Shown: positions 1 to 7,702 of the stretch, in pieces | Numbering within the stretch: the stretch's first letter is position 1 | How the letters are laid out: every line of letters starts with the position of its first letter | NCBI GenBank assembly: GCA_965657215.1 | Contig: CBFHNR010000003.1 | Span: 1 to 64,000, forward strand | Direction of reading: 5' to 3' | Length of the DNA: 64,000 nucleotides | From: JAHEJA01 sp965657215 | GTDB lineage: Bacteria; Pseudomonadota; Alphaproteobacteria; Rhodobacterales; Rhodobacteraceae | Position numbers and translations under genes: made by a program | Notes under the pieces: generated by a model | The model's database searches: none | Told to the model about the DNA's origin: nothing | The model's input: the letters and a program-made list of their open reading frames with translations, nothing else

Positions 1-571
1 TTTTTTGTAAAACGTCGATCATCGCCTTTACAAACACATCCGTACCTTTTTGATGTCTTATTCGGCCAAAACACCCTACGATTTGTCCGTGTGCTGGCAA
101 GCCTAATTCTCTGCGAAGGCTAGCCTTGTCCTTTGTTGGGGAAAAATTATCAGTATCAATTCCATGCATCACAATTCTTGCGTCACGTTCAAGATATGAT
201 GCTGTCTTTTTTGAGGTTGCAACAATGAAATCCATTTTTTGGATAAGGTACTTTGTAAAGGAAGTATGATGTCTTTGCGAAGCTGAGGTGAAAATTAATA
301 CTAATTTCTTACCAAGTAGGTGTTTTAAGATCAAACCAAACGCCATTTCAACATTTCGTCTGGCGTGCCAGACACGTACCCCAGACGGGCCAGAGCGAGA
401 CATTAAAAGTATCTTGAGTAGGGACATACTGTTGAACGTTTTAGGTAAACCCATGCCACATGTGCGTAGGTTCATACTTTGAGATTGAATTGGAACAAGC
501 CGAACTATCGTGGATGTCACACCTGAAAGCCGCCGTTTGAAATTTGGCACTAAAACATCTACTTCCTTCAT
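1..571 (-). CDS. Glycosyltransferase family 4, partial (runs off left edge)
   Basis: The minus-strand frame opens with ATG at 571 and stays open to the window edge, giving about 190 residues. An AAGGAG ribosome binding site lies at 582-587. The N-terminus reads MKEVDVLVPNFKRRLSGVTS, resembling the LpcC-like lipopolysaccharide core glycosyltransferases common in Rhodobacteraceae (similarity from memory). Near residues 165-180 the segment GCFGRIRHQKGTDVF matches the start of the GT-B C-terminal sugar-nucleotide domain (G-R-x4-KG-D). The expected role is transfer of a sugar to lipid A/core at the cytoplasmic face of the inner membrane. The C-terminal half, with the EX7E nucleotide-binding motif, lies outside the window. 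The gene is more AT-rich than the rest of the window, as is usual for surface-sugar genes. Family assignment is firm; the sugar is unknown. Confidence 0.8.
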   Translation of the reverse strand, partial: MKEVDVLVPNFKRRLSGVTSTIVRLVPIQSQSMNLRTCGMGLPKTFNSMSLLKILLMSRSGPSGVRVWHARRNVEMAFGLILKHLLGKKLVLIFTSASQRHHTSFTKYLIQKMDFIVATSKKTASYLERDARIVMHGIDTDNFSPTKDKASLRRELGLPAHGQIVGCFGRIRHQKGTDVFVKAMIDVLQK

Positions 572-628
572 TTTATCGAAGCTCCTTAGGTAGTACAAAC
601 AATGATCAACTCACACGTTTCTCATAAG

Positions 629-835
629 CTATGCGCCATAATTTGCAAGCTCGGGCCACAGAAAGTGGTTTTTTGGAATTTTTTCTTTCAAATCAGCAAA
701 GATCCTACAATGACTTGTCCTGCTAATTCCTAGGTTCTTACATATCTGAGGACTGCTAACTCGGTTATTTAGTGCAAGTTGCACCATATTAGTCTTTGAC
801 GCGTAAAGTGCCCTTCGTTTCCGCCACCTCCCCAA
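629..835 (-). pseudogene. Resolvase/invertase-like HTH remnant
   Basis: A 68-residue frame with TTG as its first possible start; a TGA stop lies two codons upstream. Residues about 17-47 (NMVQLALNNRVSSPQICKNL followed by GISRTSHCRIF) have the shape of the C-terminal helix-turn-helix of serine resolvases/invertases (HTH_7 type: acidic or polar helix, A/S-x-x-x-x-LGISR-x-x-x-Y/C-R). No catalytic serine recombinase domain is found upstream within 150 bases in any frame I read, so it looks like the tail of a decayed mobile-element gene. It lies in AT-rich DNA between the glycosyltransferase and arsR. It could also be a spurious frame. The stretch 836-957 shows no gene. Confidence 0.3.
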
Positions 836-957
836 ACGTCATGAAAATTGAGATCAAGCTGTAAGTCTTGCCGACCACGCATCTGTCGCCGGTGTCTAGT
901 CGAGGGCAGGCGATTCAAATTCTGAACCCGAGACAAAGAAAGACTTGTCTCTGATTT

Positions 958-981
958 ATATTTCGATAATATTAGAAATAT
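958..981. promoter_or_regulatory. Probable ArsR operator overlapping the arsR start
   Basis: A perfect 7-base inverted repeat, ATATTTC-N10-GAAATAT, spans 958-981. Its right arm overlaps the ATG of the ArsR-family gene at 980. SmtB/ArsR repressors typically bind AT-rich 12-2-12-like dyads of this form that overlap the promoter or start of their own gene, so negative autoregulation released by metal or metalloid is the natural reading. This is inferred from sequence shape and position only. Confidence 0.6.
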
Positions 982-1324
982 GAAAATATTTAGTGATTCA
1001 CATCTCGAACTGGCTCAGACGGCCTCTATGTTTGCGGCCCTTGGTTCCGAACAGCGGCTGCAAGTTTTGCGGACTTTGGTACGTGCGGGGCCTGAGGGTT
1101 TGCCGATTGGAGTGCTTGGGGAGCGGTGTGGTGTGACGGGATCGACGTTGACCCATCATGTCAAAATCCTCTGTCAAGCGGATCTTGTCGCGCAAACCAA
1201 ACAAGGGCGTTCGGTGATTTGTGCGGCGGTTGCCTTTGATCAGATTACGGCGCTTTCAAATTTTTTAATGACTGAATGTTGTGCAGATTGTGATGCGCCG
1301 CAGGAACAGGAAACTCATGACTGA
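980..1324 (+). CDS. ArsR/SmtB-family metal(loid)-responsive repressor
   Basis: A 114-residue winged-helix repressor. The recognition region (residues about 42-70, LGERCGVTGSTLTHHVKIL) is a classic ArsR HTH. The classical ELCVCDL metal site is absent. Instead there is a C-terminal cysteine cluster, Cys100, Cys101 and Cys104, with single cysteines at 50, 65 and 81. A similar C-terminal CC-x-C arrangement binds As(III) in Acidithiobacillus-type ArsR proteins, so arsenite or antimonite sensing is plausible. It overlaps the downstream permease gene by 8 bases, indicating one operon. The start at 980 has no clear Shine-Dalgarno sequence and lies inside the operator dyad, so the message may be leaderless or the true start may be ATG 1028. 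Confidence 0.85.
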   Translation: MKIFSDSHLELAQTASMFAALGSEQRLQVLRTLVRAGPEGLPIGVLGERCGVTGSTLTHHVKILCQADLVAQTKQGRSVICAAVAFDQITALSNFLMTECCADCDAPQEQETHD

Positions 1325-2339
1325 TATCTCTCAAGCTATTCGGAAGCTCCCAAAAATTGATGGAGCCTTTGCCGCCATTATCGCCATTTATCTTGTGATT
1401 GCGATTGCCCTGCCGGCTGAATTTGGGCCAACCTTGGGCTTCACTCTAGGGGCAATGAGCACGACCGCCCCCTTTATCATCTTTGCGGTTCTTGCCGTTG
1501 CCTATCTGAAGGCCACAGGCGCCGAAACCTTGCTGGCGCGGGCGTTTCAAGGGGCGCAAGTGCGCATGATCATCTTGGCGGCATTGCTTGGGGGGTTATC
1601 GCCCTTTTGTTCCTGTGAGGTTATCCCATTTATCGCCGCGCTCTTGGCGGTTGGGGCCCCCTTGGCGGCGGTTATGGCATTTTGGTTGTCCTCGCCACTA
1701 ATGGACCCTGCGATGTTTGCGATTACCAGTGGCACGCTTGGGTTTGATTTTGCCATTGCAAAGACCTTGGCGGCGGTAAGCTTGGGTCTGTTTGGTGGGT
1801 TTGTCACAATGGCGTTTGCCAAAAATGCAGTCTTTGTCGATCCTCTTCGCGAAAAGCCTCAGGTTGGCGGATGCTGTGGCGTTAAGGCACCGTTTCAGGG
1901 TGATCCTGTTTGGTCCTTCTGGAAAGGGGACGAGCGTAGATTGGCATTCCGAGATACAGCAGTAGAAAATGCAGTCTTTTTAACAAAGTGGCTGATGTTG
2001 GCCTACACAATCGAAGCCTTGATGATCCGTTATGTGCCTGCCGAATGGGTGGCACAGGCCTTAGGTGGTGAGGGCGTTGGTACGATTGTCCTTGCGGCCT
2101 TTATTGGGGCGCCGGCCTATTTGAATGGATATGCGGCGGTTCCGCTTGTGGATGCTCTTATGACGCAAGGTATGAGTGCTGGTGCTGCACTTAGCTTTAT
2201 GGTTGCAGGTGGCGTGAGCTCGATCCCAGCGGCGCTCGCTGTCTGGGCCTTGGTCAAGCCGCGTGTTTTTGGTGCATATCTGGTTCTTGCCATTTTGGGC
2301 GCAATCGGGGCAGGGGTTGTTTGGCAAACGATCGCCTAG
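1317..2339 (+). CDS. YraQ/ArsP-type permease (DUF318 family)
   Basis: A 340-residue polytopic inner-membrane protein with about eight to ten hydrophobic segments. Two cysteine motifs stand out: SPFCSCEVIP (Cys98, Cys100) at the start of a membrane segment, and GGCCG (Cys186, Cys187) in the central polar loop. The first matches the conserved Cys/Pro region of the permease family PF03773, which includes the trivalent organoarsenical exporter ArsP. The ATG at 1317 is preferred over an upstream in-frame start because it yields MTDISQAIRK and the usual short overlap with the repressor gene. Co-transcription with a Cys-rich ArsR suggests efflux of arsenite, methylarsenite or another soft metal. The substrate is not shown by sequence. 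Confidence 0.8.
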   Translation: MTDISQAIRKLPKIDGAFAAIIAIYLVIAIALPAEFGPTLGFTLGAMSTTAPFIIFAVLAVAYLKATGAETLLARAFQGAQVRMIILAALLGGLSPFCSCEVIPFIAALLAVGAPLAAVMAFWLSSPLMDPAMFAITSGTLGFDFAIAKTLAAVSLGLFGGFVTMAFAKNAVFVDPLREKPQVGGCCGVKAPFQGDPVWSFWKGDERRLAFRDTAVENAVFLTKWLMLAYTIEALMIRYVPAEWVAQALGGEGVGTIVLAAFIGAPAYLNGYAAVPLVDALMTQGMSAGAALSFMVAGGVSSIPAALAVWALVKPRVFGAYLVLAILGAIGAGVVWQTIA

Positions 2340-2354
2340 GCGATCTCCAAACCC

Positions 2355-3719
2355 TTACCCTAAAGGAAGTGTCAGGCGAAAGCGTGTGAGGGGTGCATCA
2401 CTGATGAGCTCTACGGATCCTTTATGAAGGTGCATGATTTCGGCGACGATTGAGAGGCCAAGGCCTGATCCCTGGCTCTCATGACCTTGAATGAAGCGAT
2501 CAAATATGTCGCTTTGTCTGGCCTCCTCGATTGGTGCACCGTCGTTAGAGATGTCGATCTGCGCTCTATTTCCCTGAGTGTTTGCAGTGATTGTGATCGC
2601 AGTCAGGGACGGACCACCATGTGCCAACGCATTGTTCACGAGATTGCTGAGAACTTGGCTTATTAAGGTTTCGTCGAGTTTGACAAGTGTGTTCATATCC
2701 CCAAGTTTGAGTTCAAAATCAATGTTTTGACCAAGTGCGCGCGATCCTAATTGCGTGGCCTCGCGTGTTAAAAAGTCATTGAGGTCGGTCCTTGTTCTTT
2801 TCAATGTGCCGCCGCGCAGCCGCTCAAGCGACAAAAGCTGTTCTGTTAAGCGTGCTGCGCGGCGCGTTTCGTTGACCAACTCGGAGGCGCGGTCTTTCAT
2901 GATTTTGGGATCATCTGTGTTGTGGGTTGCGACGGCCAAGGAATGGACCGCTGCGATTGGATTGCGCAATTGATGGGCCGCGTTTGACACAAGCCGGTCC
3001 TTGGCTTCATTCGCGTCATTTACTTGCGAAAATAGATTGTTCAGGCGGGCAACAATGCCCTTGGCCTCTTGTGGGATTTCACGTTCAATTGGGCTGAGGT
3101 CACGGCTAGATCGTTTAGTGATAGCGGCCTCTAATTCTTTGAGAGGGCGCAATCCAAAACGGATGCCAAAGAAAACCAAATTGGCAACGCTCAGCAACAA
3201 GAGCGTTGCAATAATCGCCGCCTGTCGGGTCATCCTTGCCGCGAACATTTGGCGAGGCTCTAAAGGCTGCCAGACGGTGATGACGGATAGTCCCGAAATC
3301 CCATCAATCGAAACTTGTTCCGCCAATCGCGAGGCCCGAATTGGGCGACCCAAGTGGCTTGAGTTGAATAAAACGGGTTCATCAAAGGTCGGTTGTTCCA
3401 ATTCCTTTGGATAGACGGGAGGCGATGAATACCCTGTGACAAAGCTGCCATCGGGCCCGTAAACGTGATAGAAAATATCCCCTCCTGTCGCGTCACGGAA
3501 CATATTTGTTGTCACCGTAGACAGGCTGTCGCCACCTGAGAGAGCAACATCGCGCGATATTGCAAGGCTCATCATAACGAGGTTGCGATCAAAGATATTT
3601 TCGGCCGTTTTACGGGCCACTTCAAATCGCCAATAGACAGCAGCCATAGAAATGATGATCAAAGGCACAAGGATCAAAACCAAGAGGCGAAGACGCAAAG
3701 AGCGGTTTAACGACCTCAT
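2355..3719 (-). CDS. tctE: TctE-like sensor histidine kinase
   Basis: A 454-residue membrane kinase. Transmembrane segments lie at about residues 11-30 and 167-187 and enclose a periplasmic sensor of about 135 residues. A HAMP-like linker follows, then the HisKA motif NAAHQLRNP with phospho-accepting His249. The ATP-binding N box (LVNNALAHGG) and G box (GSGLGLSIV) are both present. The start ATG overlaps the stop of the response regulator gene by 4 bases, so the pair is co-transcribed. It is divergent from tctC, as in known TctDE systems, where the kinase senses citrate-like tricarboxylates and controls the transporter. Ligand identity is inferred from this context. Confidence 0.88.
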   Translation of the reverse strand: MRSLNRSLRLRLLVLILVPLIIISMAAVYWRFEVARKTAENIFDRNLVMMSLAISRDVALSGGDSLSTVTTNMFRDATGGDIFYHVYGPDGSFVTGYSSPPVYPKELEQPTFDEPVLFNSSHLGRPIRASRLAEQVSIDGISGLSVITVWQPLEPRQMFAARMTRQAAIIATLLLLSVANLVFFGIRFGLRPLKELEAAITKRSSRDLSPIEREIPQEAKGIVARLNNLFSQVNDANEAKDRLVSNAAHQLRNPIAAVHSLAVATHNTDDPKIMKDRASELVNETRRAARLTEQLLSLERLRGGTLKRTRTDLNDFLTREATQLGSRALGQNIDFELKLGDMNTLVKLDETLISQVLSNLVNNALAHGGPSLTAITITANTQGNRAQIDISNDGAPIEEARQSDIFDRFIQGHESQGSGLGLSIVAEIMHLHKGSVELISDAPLTRFRLTLPLG

Positions 3720-4384
3720 CCTGTCAGGCTCATCATATAGCCCAATCCCCGTGCCGCTTTGATTGATACACCATACACGGCGAGCTTTTTGCGCAACCGT
3801 GAGACGTAAATTTCAACGACATTTTCATCGATTTCTGTTCCGACACCATAGATGAAATCTGTCAATTGAGCTTTGGTCACAATCGAATTCTGGCGATCAA
3901 AGAGACATTCAAAGGCGGCCAATTCTCGTCGGGGAAGGGCAATTGGCGTGTCACCTGCGCTGACTTGGCGTGCGGTTTTGTCAAAGCTGAGCGTGCCAAA
4001 TTCAACAATATCGCGGGTCAACATAGGCTTGCGACGCGAGAGTGCGCGAATGCGCGCATCCAATTCCTCTAATTCAAAGGGTTTCACGATGTAGTCATCG
4101 GCGCCTGCGTCCAACCCCGTCACGCGGTCCTGCAATTCATCCCGAGCACTCAAAAGCACGATTGGTGTTGTGTTATTTGCCTTTCTCAAGGCTTTGAGAA
4201 TGCTGATCCCGTCAAGATTTGGAAGGTTGATATCAAGGACAATAATATCGCTCTCTTCTTGCGTTAAAAATTCTAATGCGGCGCGGCCATCATCTAGCAA
4301 CGTGACAGCGTGCCCTTGGTCCCTCAGAAAATGGGCAATGCCATTTGCCAAACCAATGTTATCTTCAACAATGGTAATTTGCAT
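3716..4384 (-). CDS. tctD: TctD-like response regulator (OmpR class)
   Basis: A 222-residue regulator. The receiver domain (residues 1 to about 120) has acidic residues Glu7/Asp8, phospho-acceptor Asp51 in VLDINLPNLDG, and the conserved Lys in IVKPFE near residue 101. A winged-helix DNA-binding domain follows, ending in VEIYVSRLRKKL. It is the first gene of the tctD-tctE operon and lies back-to-back with tctC across 115 bases. It is expected to activate tctC and tctAB when phosphorylated by TctE. Confidence 0.9.
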   Translation of the reverse strand: MQITIVEDNIGLANGIAHFLRDQGHAVTLLDDGRAALEFLTQEESDIIVLDINLPNLDGISILKALRKANNTTPIVLLSARDELQDRVTGLDAGADDYIVKPFELEELDARIRALSRRKPMLTRDIVEFGTLSFDKTARQVSAGDTPIALPRRELAAFECLFDRQNSIVTKAQLTDFIYGVGTEIDENVVEIYVSRLRKKLAVYGVSIKAARGLGYMMSLTG

Positions 4385-4400
4385 TTTTTAGGATCCTTGC

Positions 4401-4417
4401 AAGTTTCATGAAAGTTT
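4401..4417. promoter_or_regulatory. Direct repeats, candidate TctD binding site
   Basis: AAGTTT occurs at 4401-4406 and 4412-4417, exactly 11 bases apart, the helical spacing used by OmpR-class regulators. A third copy sits at 4440-4445. The 10-base palindrome TTTCATGAAA (4404-4413) lies across the first two. The site is in the divergent tctD/tctC intergenic region. Assignment to TctD is inferred from position and spacing. Confidence 0.4.
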
Positions 4418-4499
4418 TATCACCCACAGTCAGGGAATCAAGTTTGAGCTGTCGGCGTCGAAATAATTTGGCGACGGAGCAGCTCATTGGGAGGAAACT

Positions 4500-5588
4500 A
4501 TGTCACTAACTAAATTCACACGCGGTGCGGTTGTCGCAGCTGCCGCCGTAACAGCACTTGCAGCACCAGCACAAGCTGATGTTGATATGTCAGGCAAAAC
4601 AATCGAATGGACGATTCCGTTCTCTGAAACTGGCGGTTCTGCGAAATGGGCAAACTTCTTTGCTCCTTTGTTGTCAGAGGCGCTTCCTGGAAACCCAACA
4701 GTTGTTGTTAAGTTTATGCCAGGTGCGGGTTCGACAAAAGGCGCGAACTGGTTCCAAGAACAAGAAGCCGGCGACGGAACAGTTATGTTCGGCTCATCTG
4801 GTTCTACTCAGTTCCCATATCTTTTGGGTGATCCACGTGTTCGTTACGAATACAACGATTGGGAACCTGTCATGGCGTCAGGCACAGGCGGTGTTGCGTA
4901 TCTAAACGCGGAAGACGGCGCAAAATTTGACGGCTCTGCAAACAACTTGCAAGACACAACATTCATCTACGGCAACCAAGGTGCGACACGTCTCGACATC
5001 ATTCCTGCACTTGCATGGGAAATGCTTGGCATGAACGTTGAGCACGTTCTCGGCATCAAAGGCCGTGGCGATGGTCGTAAAATGTTTGAAAGCGGCGAAG
5101 CAACAATCGATTATCAAACGTCTTCTGGTTACCTAAAAGGGTCCATGGCCTTGGTAGACGCAGGCAAAGCGGTTCCAATGATGTCTTGGGGTTCAATCGA
5201 TGCGGATGGTAACATCGTTCGTGATCCAACATTCCCTGACATGCCAACATTCAAAGAAGTCTGTGAAGCAACAGACGGCTGTGAAACATCTGGTCCACAG
5301 TGGGACGCATGGAAGGCCTTCTTTATCGCAGGTTTCCCATCACAGAAAATCGCCTTCTTGCCAGCAGGCACAGACAAAGAGATCGTAGACACGTTCAGCA
5401 ATGCCTTCGCAGCGATTGCAGCACGTCCTGATTTCGCTGAAATCTCTGCTGCACGTTTGGGCAAATACCCAATGTACACAGGCGCCGCAGCGCAAAGTGC
5501 TTTGGCGAATGCGATCTCAGTAAACGAAGAAGCAAAGTCTTATGTCAAAGGTTGGTTGAAAGAAGACTTCGGTGTCGATCTAGACTAA
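4500..5588 (+). CDS. tctC: Tripartite tricarboxylate transporter substrate-binding protein TctC
   Basis: A 362-residue periplasmic binding protein. The first 26 residues form a signal peptide ending APAQA-D. The mature protein has the Bug/TctC fold signature IPFSETGGSAKWANFF near residues 39-54 and the conserved PGAGSTKGANW loop. A strong ribosome binding site (GGGAGGAAAC) precedes the ATG. Codon choice is more biased than in neighbouring genes, fitting a highly expressed binding protein. It delivers a tricarboxylate (citrate, aconitate or tricarballylate type) to the TctAB permease encoded downstream. A terminator separates it from the permease gene. Confidence 0.92.
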   Translation: MSLTKFTRGAVVAAAAVTALAAPAQADVDMSGKTIEWTIPFSETGGSAKWANFFAPLLSEALPGNPTVVVKFMPGAGSTKGANWFQEQEAGDGTVMFGSSGSTQFPYLLGDPRVRYEYNDWEPVMASGTGGVAYLNAEDGAKFDGSANNLQDTTFIYGNQGATRLDIIPALAWEMLGMNVEHVLGIKGRGDGRKMFESGEATIDYQTSSGYLKGSMALVDAGKAVPMMSWGSIDADGNIVRDPTFPDMPTFKEVCEATDGCETSGPQWDAWKAFFIAGFPSQKIAFLPAGTDKEIVDTFSNAFAAIAARPDFAEISAARLGKYPMYTGAAAQSALANAISVNEEAKSYVKGWLKEDFGVDLD

Positions 5589-5605
5589 TCCAAGACTGAT
5601 TATTG

Positions 5606-5637
5606 AGCGCCCTCACGCCTTGTGGGGGCGCTTTTTT
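5606..5637 (+). terminator. Rho-independent terminator between tctC and tctAB
   Basis: An 11-base-pair stem (AGCGCCCTCAC paired with GTGGGGGCGCT, one G-T pair) with loop GCCTT is followed by six T residues. It lies 18 bases after the tctC stop and before the permease start. Partial termination here would give excess binding protein over permease. Confidence 0.85.
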
Positions 5638-5658
5638 AATCAGTCAACGAGGTTCAAG

Positions 5659-7686
5659 GTGGAAATTTTCACGGACGCATTACCCGCGCTGGTCTCAGCT
5701 TGGTCACAAATCCTTCAGCCGATTGTGTTGGGCTATCTAGCACTTGGTGTCATGATGGGGCTAGCCGTTGGGATTTTCCCAGGGCTGGGTGGCATTGCTG
5801 GGCTTTCTCTCTTGCTGCCGTTCATGTTCGGTATGGACCCTGTTCTTGGACTTGCCTTGATGATTGGGATGATTGCGGTCATTCCCACCTCTGATACATT
5901 TGCTTCTGTTTTAATGGGGATACCGGGGTCATCGGCGTCACAAGCAACGGTTTTGGATGGCTTCCCCATGGCGAAAAAGGGTCAGGCCGCACGCGCATTA
6001 TCCGCGGCATTTGCCTCCTCCTTATTTGGCGGTCTGGTCGGGGCGTTGTTTTTGACAGTCTTCATCTTGGTGGCGCGTCCCATTGTTTTGATGTTCAAAA
6101 GCCCTGAATTATTGATGGTATCGGTTTTTGGTTTGTCTATGGTGGGCATCCTTGCAGGACGTGTCGCGATCAAGGGGATTGTCGCCGCTGGATTGGGGTT
6201 ACTGGTTGGCACGATTGGCGAGGGTCCGTTTAACGGCGAATTGCGGATGTCGAGCTATGATTTTCCCTATCTGACCGATGGCCTCAAGCTGGTGATTGTG
6301 GGTCTCGGTATCTTTGCCATACCCGAAGTTGTCGCGCTCTTGCGCCAAGACAAAGCCATTTCCGACCGTCAAGCGCTTGGCGGCGGTTGGTTTGACGGGA
6401 TCAAAGATTGGTGGCGCAACAAATGGCTCTCGGCGCGTTGTTCTTTGATTGGTGTAATCGTGGGGGTGATCCCCGGGCTGGGTGGATCCGTCGTTGATTG
6501 GATCGCCTATGGGCATACCGTTCAGACCTCAAAGGACAAGGATAAATTCGGCAAGGGCGATGTGCGCGGCGTTATTGGGCCAGAAAGTTCAAACAACGCC
6601 AAAGAAGGTGGCGGCTTGGTGCCAACCTTGTTATTCGGCATTCCCGGATCAGGCTCGATGGCGATCTTTATTGGGGCGCTCGCATTACTGGGGAACGGGA
6701 TCGATGTCGGTCCGATGTTATTGGAAACCAACCTCGATTTCACGTATTCCATTGTTTGGCTCTTGGCCTTGGCGAATGTGATTGGCACGGTCCTCTGTAT
6801 CGCCTTGTCGCCCACAATTGCACGTTTGACCAATATCCGCTTTGCGCTTCTCGCGCCGTTTATCTTTATGGTGATTTCATTTGCCGCCTTCCAAAGTGGT
6901 CAAAACTTGATGGATTTGGTGGCGCTCTTTGCAATCGGATTTTTGGGCATCTTGATGCGCCGCTTTGATTGGTCGCGCCCTGCGTTTTTGATTGGCTTTG
7001 TCCTCTCGACCCCTGTTGAGAATTATTCCAATAATGCTACTCAAATCGCAGGTATTCGCTTCCGCTCTGGCTTGGAAAAAGGCTTTGATTACCTTCTCTC
7101 ACCTATCGTCATTATCCTTATCCTTCTGACGCTGTTTTCCGTGATCATCGGATTGCGTCAGGCTAAGAATATCCTTGCGGAAGGCAACGTTCCTTCAGGT
7201 GGCAAGCGTGCGCCAATGCTGTTCTTGATGACCATCATCGGTTTTATTGGCTATGCCTTGTGGAATACAGGATCGATCCCTGATTACGCCGCAACGGATC
7301 GCGTGTTCCCTGTGTTTGTGGCCTCTGTATCCTTGGTCGGTGCTTTGATCTTGCTGGCGCAAATGATGCTTTCGCCAGAAACGCATATGTTGTTTGCAGA
7401 TCGCGAACGGGGCGGGGACGACAGCGAAGCAGCCTATGGCCTATGGCCAACATTGGCGTGGTTTGCCTTTTTGCTGGGTCTCACGGCGGTGTTCGGATTT
7501 ATCATCGCGCTCTTTGTCTTTTTGCTAAGCTTTACAAAACTGCGGGCTGGTCTGTCTTGGGCAATGGCATCGCTTTATACAACGCTTGGGATTTTGTTCA
7601 TGATGGGCATGGCGTCACTATTGAACCGTGATTTCCCTCCTGGCCTGTTGCAGTCTTACGTTGATCTGCCGTGGCCTTTCACGTGA
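5659..7686 (+). CDS. tctA: Fused TctA-TctB tricarboxylate permease
   Basis: A 675-residue inner-membrane protein. Residues 1 to about 500 are the TctA permease, with the two characteristic glycine-rich re-entrant motifs GIFPGLGGIAG (N-terminal half) and VIPGLGGSVVDW (second half), and GIPGSSAS and GIPGSGSM. Residues from about 510 to the end add four hydrophobic segments with the look of the small subunit TctB, so both membrane subunits are in one chain. The GTG at 5659 is chosen because it follows a GAGG ribosome binding site at 5650-5653 and begins after the terminator; an earlier in-frame TTG at 5620 lies inside the terminator stem. With TctC it imports tricarboxylates by cation symport. 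Confidence 0.9.
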   Translation: MEIFTDALPALVSAWSQILQPIVLGYLALGVMMGLAVGIFPGLGGIAGLSLLLPFMFGMDPVLGLALMIGMIAVIPTSDTFASVLMGIPGSSASQATVLDGFPMAKKGQAARALSAAFASSLFGGLVGALFLTVFILVARPIVLMFKSPELLMVSVFGLSMVGILAGRVAIKGIVAAGLGLLVGTIGEGPFNGELRMSSYDFPYLTDGLKLVIVGLGIFAIPEVVALLRQDKAISDRQALGGGWFDGIKDWWRNKWLSARCSLIGVIVGVIPGLGGSVVDWIAYGHTVQTSKDKDKFGKGDVRGVIGPESSNNAKEGGGLVPTLLFGIPGSGSMAIFIGALALLGNGIDVGPMLLETNLDFTYSIVWLLALANVIGTVLCIALSPTIARLTNIRFALLAPFIFMVISFAAFQSGQNLMDLVALFAIGFLGILMRRFDWSRPAFLIGFVLSTPVENYSNNATQIAGIRFRSGLEKGFDYLLSPIVIILILLTLFSVIIGLRQAKNILAEGNVPSGGKRAPMLFLMTIIGFIGYALWNTGSIPDYAATDRVFPVFVASVSLVGALILLAQMMLSPETHMLFADRERGGDDSEAAYGLWPTLAWFAFLLGLTAVFGFIIALFVFLLSFTKLRAGLSWAMASLYTTLGILFMMGMASLLNRDFPPGLLQSYVDLPWPFT

Positions 7687-7702
7687 AGGGTCGGGGCCTG
7701 AG

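Noticed and set aside
288..482. 64-residue plus-strand frame at the left edge
   Set aside because: It lies opposite the clearly coding glycosyltransferase and has no family resemblance.
5620..5658. Upstream TTG start for tctA
   Set aside because: It lies inside the terminator stem-loop; GTG 5659 has a ribosome binding site.
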